10,608 nucleotides of DNA, from NCBI GenBank assembly GCA_902473545.1, contig CABRSG010000055.1:1-10608 (forward strand), given 5' to 3'. Source of the DNA: an uncultured Lachnospiraceae bacterium. GTDB lineage: Bacteria; Bacillota; Clostridia; Lachnospirales; Lachnospiraceae. A program made the translations under genes and the position numbers. A model generated the notes under the pieces. That model saw only the letters and a list, made by a program, of their open reading frames with translations. It did not search any database and was not told the origin of the DNA. Shown in pieces: positions 6,464-10,608 of this stretch (position 1 is the first letter of the stretch; each line of letters begins with the position of its first letter).

Positions 6464-7609
6464 TTACACTCCTGCGGTCTCCCCGTCGTCCCCGGCATTC
6501 TGCGCAAAGCCGCGGATTACCTCCAGCGCCGGAAGCGCATTTCCATCGTAATCAAAGAGCGCCTGATTCGCCCACTCGTTTCCGCCGGGACCTTTCTCTC
6601 CCATATAGGCGCATGCCTTTTCCGTCGCCCAGCCGCTTCCCGGCACCGGGATCCACGCCGGTTCCCAGTAGAAAAATCCCCTGCCGCGACCGTCCGGCAC
6701 CTCGCGGATAAGCCTTAAAATGTCTCTCATAAAGTCCGCCTGCCCCTGCTCCGTCATCTGGTAAGCAATCTTTGCCGCCAGCTCTTTCCGCGTGGCCATG
6801 CCCTTGCGCTGCGCGTCAGGCAGCTTTTCATATTCCTTGTAGTCCTCCATCGTATGTCCCATGGACACCTCAGCGACGATCAGATCCTTGCCGTAGCGCC
6901 GCGCGATGTCGTTCATATTTTCCCGCAGCATTTCCATTGTCCCGTGCCAGAACGGATAGTAGGAAAGCCCGATATACGTGAAGTCCTCCCCGCCCTCCGC
7001 AAAATACCGGTCGAACCAGTTCCGGTAAAGCGCATTGTTTCCGCCATTATCCAGATGGAGCATCACCGGAAGCCCCGGAGCTGTTTCGTGCACCGCACGG
7101 ATGCCTGCATTGATAAACCTTACAATATTCTTAAAGTCCGGCACTCTGCCGTAAGGCCAGAGCAGTCCGTTTGTCAGCTCATTACCGACCGCAACCATCT
7201 GCGGCAGGATATCCTCCTTCCCACAGTGCTGCAGCACCTCCGCGGTGTAATCATACACCGCCGCGGTAAGCTCATCCTCGTTCATGCCCTGCCACGCCTT
7301 CGGCGGGATCTGCTTTCCGGGGTCCGCCCAGAAATCGCTGTAATGGAAATCCAGCAGCCAGCCGATTCCCTTTTCCTTCGCGCGCTTTGCCAGCGCAAGT
7401 GTCGTCTCTATATCATTGCCGCCCGCCCCGTAGGAATTCCCGTCCTCATCAAACGGATCGTTCCACAGGCGCAGCCGCACCATATTCATCCCATGATCCT
7501 TCAAAATATCCATCGCATCCCGGCAGACACTCTTCTCAAAAAATTTTCCGCCGCAGCGCTCCACCTCCAACAGGGTGGACAGATCCATACCTGTTATCCA
7601 TTTTTCCAT
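6464..7609 (-). CDS. GH53 endo-beta-1,4-galactanase, cytoplasmic type
   Basis: This 381-residue enzyme cleaves beta-1,4-galactan or galacto-oligosaccharides internally. It is a single (beta/alpha)8 domain: GMDLS at 7-11, MVRLRLWNDP (43-52), LLDFHYSDFWADPGKQ (85-100), VAVGNELTNGLLWP (139-152) with acid/base E144, IGLSYYPFWHG (213-223), IVAEVSMG (244-251) with nucleophile E247, and GFFYWEPAWIP near residue 310. Both catalytic glutamates and the family landmarks are present. The ATG is at the barrel start, with no signal peptide, anchor or binding domain, whereas the well-known bacterial galactanases such as B. subtilis GanB are secreted. It therefore probably works inside the cell on oligosaccharides imported by an ABC transporter such as the one upstream. 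GAGG lies seven bases before the ATG. A structured 213-base leader separates it from the zinc-ribbon gene. Confidence 0.92.
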   Translation of the reverse strand: MEKWITGMDLSTLLEVERCGGKFFEKSVCRDAMDILKDHGMNMVRLRLWNDPFDEDGNSYGAGGNDIETTLALAKRAKEKGIGWLLDFHYSDFWADPGKQIPPKAWQGMNEDELTAAVYDYTAEVLQHCGKEDILPQMVAVGNELTNGLLWPYGRVPDFKNIVRFINAGIRAVHETAPGLPVMLHLDNGGNNALYRNWFDRYFAEGGEDFTYIGLSYYPFWHGTMEMLRENMNDIARRYGKDLIVAEVSMGHTMEDYKEYEKLPDAQRKGMATRKELAAKIAYQMTEQGQADFMRDILRLIREVPDGRGRGFFYWEPAWIPVPGSGWATEKACAYMGEKGPGGNEWANQALFDYDGNALPALEVIRGFAQNAGDDGETAGV

Positions 7610-7631
7610 AATTATACCTCACAAGCAAAAT

Positions 7632-7669
7632 ACCGTGCAAGCCTGTACTCTCACGCAGACCTGCACGGT
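7632..7669 (-). other. Strong 14-pair RNA hairpin upstream of the GH53 gene
   Basis: On the minus strand ACCGTGCAGGTCTG pairs with CAGGCTTGCACGGT across a 10-base loop, 14 continuous pairs with two G-U pairs. It ends about 12 bases before the GAGG ribosome site. It is followed by ATTTTGCTT, a poor U-tract, so it could be a weak terminator or attenuator, an mRNA-stabilising stem, or part of a repeat element. Confidence 0.6.
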
Positions 7670-7670
7670 T

Positions 7671-7697
7671 GTTACTGTTCACTTCGTTTACAGTAAC
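7671..7697. repeat. 27-base palindrome with 8-base arms
   Basis: GTTACTGT (7671-7678) and ACAGTAAC (7690-7697) are perfect inverted arms around an 11-base centre. The palindrome abuts the 14-pair hairpin with one base between. Its compact form resembles dispersed intergenic palindromes; copy number elsewhere in the genome is unknown. Confidence 0.55.
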
Positions 7698-7824
7698 CTA
7701 TTCAGTGCCTTTCTGGTTACGATAAAAATCCATTTACAATCAGCTTCGCTAATGGGATCTTACACTCACGAATCACTTTCTTACGACCTCGGCAGCAAGT
7801 GCTTCGGTCTGTGCCAGACAGATT

Positions 7825-8049
7825 CTAAAAGTTTTCAAAATCCTCTTCAGTAAATCTTGTCATCATATCGCCGTACCTGAAACGCGCCATCTGATTCTTT
7901 GCCAGGACGTCCTCCTCCGTGCCTCTGTACTGGCAGCGCAGGCAGTAATACTCTTTTTTGTCCTTGTCGTAAAACATATCGAGGTCCAGGTCACGCACAA
8001 AGCACGACGGACAACGGTAATTTAATTTGCCTTTTCCAGATTGAGCCAT
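7825..8049 (-). CDS. Small zinc-ribbon protein (74 residues), function unknown
   Basis: The product has two cysteine pairs, CPSC (13-16) and CLRC (36-39), spaced 19 residues apart, the layout of a zinc ribbon. A charged linker (FYDKDKKEYY) lies between them and an acidic, aromatic tail (TEEDFENF) ends the protein. Its ATG lies inside the end of the 612-residue gene, overlapping it by 28 bases, with GGAGG ten bases before the start. That arrangement points to translational coupling and a linked role. It may be a protein- or nucleic-acid-binding adaptor; no family was recognised. The real overlap, ribosome site and Cys pattern make a genuine gene likely despite its length. Confidence 0.78.
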   Translation of the reverse strand: MAQSGKGKLNYRCPSCFVRDLDLDMFYDKDKKEYYCLRCQYRGTEEDVLAKNQMARFRYGDMMTRFTEEDFENF

Positions 8050-9860
8050 GTCGTGAAGACCTCCTTGTCAGCTAATTTTCCGTTGTACCCAATAGTAAAC
8101 ATCGGGCTGAACGCATATCCTTCTTTGAAATAGCCTTCCTTTTCCCTGCCCTCGCAGTTCATGGAAACCACCGTGTCGATCGGCGGGAGCGTGCAGCGTA
8201 CCTTCTCGGCCGCCGCCATGGAAACCTCGCGGCACTTATACTCGTAAGCAAGCGTTTCTTTTTCCCCGCCCTTTTCGACCGCCAGCGTCAGGCTGCTCAT
8301 GTCCTCCGTGTACTCGGTCGTTCCGTAGCAGCCGACCATGTACTCGTTGATCGTCACCTCTGCCGTCGGATCGCTCATCTCCAGCACGCGGCGCTCGATC
8401 TTGATGGTGCCCGCTGCCTCGATAAACGTCATCACCGTCTGCAGCTTCACGGTCAGATCCGCAAACTCGATATCCACCGGATCGAGCGTCAGCACGCGGT
8501 TTTTGCCCTCCTGTGAAAAATGCGCCTTTGTGCGGCACAGGCAGAGGTCGACTTCCTCACCGTTGTGGCAGATTTTTGCGCTGCGCACGGTGCCCTCGCC
8601 GGCATAATGTGTGAAGTAGCCCGCACGGTACTTTTCCTGGATGAGAAACGGATAGCTCGCATCCTGGATATGCGGCGTGCCGATGCCTACCGGCCAGTTG
8701 AGCTTCGCCGCATACGGACGCAGATCGACGATCGCGCCGCCCTGGTCCATATTTACGCCCACACGCATGTACGGGTCGCAGTACCAGAACACCTGCTTCT
8801 TGCTTCCGTACAGAATATCTCTCCACAGCGCGCACTCCGGCTCCGTGTAGCTCTTCTTCTGACGGTAGAAATCCGCGAACTCGCTCATCGTCATATCGAT
8901 CAGCTTGCCCTCTTTTTTCAGCTTTCCGTAGTACGCGCAGCCCTCCTCGTAGGATTTCAGCAGCAGCTCGTACGGCGCCTCCCAGCGTCCCATCTTGTTC
9001 ATCCAGCCCGGTCCCACAAACATCATATTGTAAGCATAGCCATTGTTAAATTTCGCCTGGTAGCGGAACTGATCGATGAGATTGTAAAGATACGGGAACT
9101 CCCATGTCTCAGTGTCATAGATCATACCGCGCAGAACGTTCTGCGGGTGCGTGCCGAAATTGGAGCCGTTGCCGTCGTAGCAGGCGATCAGATCGCGGCT
9201 TAAATGCGGGATCGCCACCACGCCGGAATCCTCCTCCTCATTTGCCGCCGGTGCGTGCGTGTTCTGCTTCGACGGGATCCACGGCGCCCAGGGACCGCCG
9301 TCCATAAAGGTGTACCAGCTATTGTTGCAGGTATGATATGCCTTCGGGCCTTCCTCCCAGCAGGTTGCCACCTCACATTTTACGGAAGGGTACTGCTCCT
9401 TGATATAATTTGTCAGCTCCGCATCCATATAGTAGGAACCGGTCGATTCCGGATAAAAACCAAAACGCTCATAAAACTTCCCAAAGACGTCCTTTACGAT
9501 CGCCTTCTTGTCCTCCATCGAGAACATCCAGATGCAGAAATCCTTTGTTTTGTACTTCTCGCGGAATTCCTTGCACGGAAGCCCCAGAAGCGACAGCGCG
9601 ATCTCGTCGCCGTATTTCTCATGATGCTCCTTCGCGAGCGCCACCGCCTCGTCATTGAAAAGGCTGGCATACGTCATCTGGATCGTTGTTTTCAAACCGT
9701 TTTTGTGCGCACATTCCTGCTGTGTCTTGAAAATATCAAGACTTTCCGTGAGCAGTGCCTTGCGCCCGATATCCTCCGCCTGTCCGTGCCCGGTTACCTT
9801 CTCCGCGTACTCCGGCACCATCTCCGGACGGTGAATAATATTTACAACAAACTGTTCCAT
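8022..9860 (-). CDS. Uncharacterised 612-residue protein in a sugar-transport operon, possible glycan-active enzyme
   Basis: I do not recognise the family. No signal peptide or membrane segment is present, so it is cytoplasmic. The N-terminal 280 residues alternate strands and helices like an irregular alpha/beta barrel. Likely strands are FVVNIIH (4-10), KTTIQMTY (57-64), EIALSLLG (86-93), FGFYPESTGSYYM (133-145) and KCEVATCW (161-168). The fourth resembles the FGFRPxxFRxPY stretch of NodB-type deacetylase barrels, but the metal-binding HxxxH motif is absent. Aromatic patches such as DGGPWAPWIP (187-196) could bind sugar rings. The last 200 residues look like beta-sandwich, as in many glycoside hydrolases of the GH38/57 type. 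It begins 30 bases after the permease gene (AAAGGA upstream) and overlaps the zinc-ribbon gene. A role in processing the imported glycan is inferred from position. Confidence 0.72.
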   Translation of the reverse strand: MEQFVVNIIHRPEMVPEYAEKVTGHGQAEDIGRKALLTESLDIFKTQQECAHKNGLKTTIQMTYASLFNDEAVALAKEHHEKYGDEIALSLLGLPCKEFREKYKTKDFCIWMFSMEDKKAIVKDVFGKFYERFGFYPESTGSYYMDAELTNYIKEQYPSVKCEVATCWEEGPKAYHTCNNSWYTFMDGGPWAPWIPSKQNTHAPAANEEEDSGVVAIPHLSRDLIACYDGNGSNFGTHPQNVLRGMIYDTETWEFPYLYNLIDQFRYQAKFNNGYAYNMMFVGPGWMNKMGRWEAPYELLLKSYEEGCAYYGKLKKEGKLIDMTMSEFADFYRQKKSYTEPECALWRDILYGSKKQVFWYCDPYMRVGVNMDQGGAIVDLRPYAAKLNWPVGIGTPHIQDASYPFLIQEKYRAGYFTHYAGEGTVRSAKICHNGEEVDLCLCRTKAHFSQEGKNRVLTLDPVDIEFADLTVKLQTVMTFIEAAGTIKIERRVLEMSDPTAEVTINEYMVGCYGTTEYTEDMSSLTLAVEKGGEKETLAYEYKCREVSMAAAEKVRCTLPPIDTVVSMNCEGREKEGYFKEGYAFSPMFTIGYNGKLADKEVFTTWLNLEKAN

Positions 9861-9890
9861 AATAGATAATTTCCTTTCGTGTTCCTTTTT

Positions 9891-10608
9891 TTAGCCCTTT
9901 ACAGCGCCGCCCGTGATACCCTCTACGTAGAACTTCTGCATGATCATGAACAGAATCGAAATCGGGATGGATACCAGCACGCCGCCTGCGCAGAACATGG
10001 TAAAGTAGCTGTTGATAAGGCTCTTATCCAGCATCTTATAAAGACCGATCGCAACGGTATACTTCTCCGAGATACCCGCATTCAGGATCATCTTCGCGTA
10101 AACGAAGTCCATCCACGGAACCAGGAAGCTGCTGATAACCGTATATACAATGATCGGACGGCTCATCGGGATGACGATCTGCCAGAAAATACGCGCCTCG
10201 CTGCATCCGTCAATGCGCGCTGCCTCACAGAGCGCACGCGGAACCGTGTCGAAAAAGCCCTTTGCAATCAGATAGCCCAGACCTGCGGAACCGGAATAAA
10301 CCATGATCAGACCGGCATAGCTGTTGGTCAGATTGAAGCTCTTCAAAGTGAAGTACACCGCGATCATCGCCAGCATACCCGGAAACAGGTTTAAGATTAC
10401 GAAGAAATTCATCAGCGGCTTGCGCGCCTTGAAGCGCATCACCGACATCGCATATGCCACCATCAGCACAAACGCCGTAGAAATCACGCAGGTAACGCAC
10501 GCGATGATAAAGGTGTTCATGAACCACTGCGGGAACTGCGCCACCGTATCCGGCTGAAACAGCTTGATGTAGTGAATGACGCTCCACTCCTTCGGGAAAA
10601 AGGTGCTG
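9891..10608 (-). CDS. Sugar ABC transporter permease, MalG/GanQ type (N-terminus outside window)
   Basis: This is an inner-membrane subunit of a CUT1-type oligosaccharide importer. The reading frame is open to the window edge; a GTG at 10544 is internal, because 21 further in-frame codons before it (including FPKEWSVIHYIKLF) match the periplasmic segment preceding the MetI-like core in this family. At least five hydrophobic segments follow. The EAA loop that contacts the ATPase reads EAARIDGCSEARIFWQIVIP (128-147 of the visible part), and the C-terminus is KFYVEGITGGAVKG, typical of MalG relatives. It lies 30 bases upstream of the unknown 612-residue gene. With a GH53 galactanase downstream, galactan-derived oligosaccharides are a plausible cargo, as in the B. 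subtilis gan operon; the binding protein and other permease must lie outside the window. Confidence 0.93.
   Translation of the reverse strand, partial: STFFPKEWSVIHYIKLFQPDTVAQFPQWFMNTFIIACVTCVISTAFVLMVAYAMSVMRFKARKPLMNFFVILNLFPGMLAMIAVYFTLKSFNLTNSYAGLIMVYSGSAGLGYLIAKGFFDTVPRALCEAARIDGCSEARIFWQIVIPMSRPIIVYTVISSFLVPWMDFVYAKMILNAGISEKYTVAIGLYKMLDKSLINSYFTMFCAGGVLVSIPISILFMIMQKFYVEGITGGAVKG

Larger units (their letters stand above)
7612..7824 (-). repeat. Structured intergenic stretch with several inverted repeats, possibly a REP-like or composite repeat
   Basis: No convincing gene or sigma-A promoter was found in these 213 bases. In minus-strand order there is GTCTG-loop-CAGAC (7807-7819), then CCATT...AATGG, then GTAACC...GGTTAC (7693-7720), then an 8-pair palindrome GTTACTGT/ACAGTAAC (7671-7697), and last a 14-pair hairpin (7632-7669). 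GGTTAC can pair with either neighbour, so two folds are mutually exclusive. Both a mobile intergenic repeat and a regulatory leader for the GH53 gene are possible. Confidence 0.55.

Noticed and set aside
5941..6507. 188-codon minus-strand frame overlapping the TraX and GH53 ends
   Set aside because: Its translation is Arg/Gly-rich and is a shifted reading of the TraX gene, whose own frame has membrane helices and family motifs.
7632..7669. 14-pair hairpin as a standard rho-independent terminator
   Set aside because: The following bases on the minus strand are ATTTTGCTT, not a run of T, and the stem lies just before the GH53 ribosome site. Kept as a hairpin of undecided role.
7575..7853. Plus-strand 92-codon frame across the intergenic repeat region
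   Set aside because: It runs antisense through hairpin DNA and into both flanking genes, has no ribosome site, and is better explained by the repeat structure.
8520..9203. Plus-strand frames opposite the 612-residue gene, also at 9204-9869
   Set aside because: Antisense shadows without ribosome sites or domains; the minus-strand frame has coherent composition and operon spacing.
10542..10544. GTG as the start of the ABC permease
   Set aside because: The frame continues upstream to the window edge with residues typical of the permease N-terminal segment, so this codon is an internal valine and the gene is cut by the window.
1..10608. CRISPR array, tRNA, rRNA, transposase, phage or toxin-antitoxin genes
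   Set aside because: No evenly spaced direct repeats, cloverleaf sequences, rRNA cores or recombinase motifs were seen on reading both strands.

Overview
All ten supported genes lie on the minus strand, so gene order runs from high to low coordinates. The window looks like a carbohydrate-utilisation region of a gut-type Clostridia genome, most likely Lachnospiraceae. Reasons are AGGAGG-type ribosome binding sites, TTG and GTG starts, sigma-A style promoters, short intergenic gaps, moderately high GC and glycan ABC-transporter/hydrolase clusters. The organism is inferred from style, not from a marker gene.

Region A (about 7.6-10.6 kb) is the tail of a sugar ABC-transporter operon. It holds the 3' part of a MalG/GanQ-type permease, an unrecognised 612-residue cytoplasmic protein, and a 74-residue zinc-ribbon protein whose start overlaps the preceding gene. 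A 213-base non-coding stretch full of inverted repeats follows. Then come a GH53 endo-beta-1,4-galactanase without signal peptide and a TraX-family membrane protein. The permease and GH53 together suggest import and intracellular cleavage of galactan-derived oligosaccharides.

Region B (about 3.1-5.5 kb) is a separate two-gene unit with its own promoter (TTGTCT-17-TATACT). It encodes a DUF1538 membrane protein built from two homologous halves and a protein made of two PII-like domains in one chain. This is probably a membrane transporter or channel and its soluble regulator; the substrate is unknown.

Region C (1-3.06 kb) is a three-gene sucrose/alpha-glucan unit behind a near-consensus promoter (TTGACA-17-TATATT). 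It encodes a LacI-family regulator, an amylosucrase-like GH13 enzyme with its catalytic residues intact, and the first 59 residues of an oligo-1,6-glucosidase/alpha-glucosidase cut by the window edge. The likely logic is a sugar-responsive repressor controlling its own promoter and two alpha-glucoside enzymes.

No tRNA, rRNA, CRISPR array, transposase or phage gene was seen. The best candidates for new biology are the DUF1538/tandem-PII pair, the unknown protein with its overlapping zinc ribbon, and the structured intergenic element upstream of the GH53 gene.
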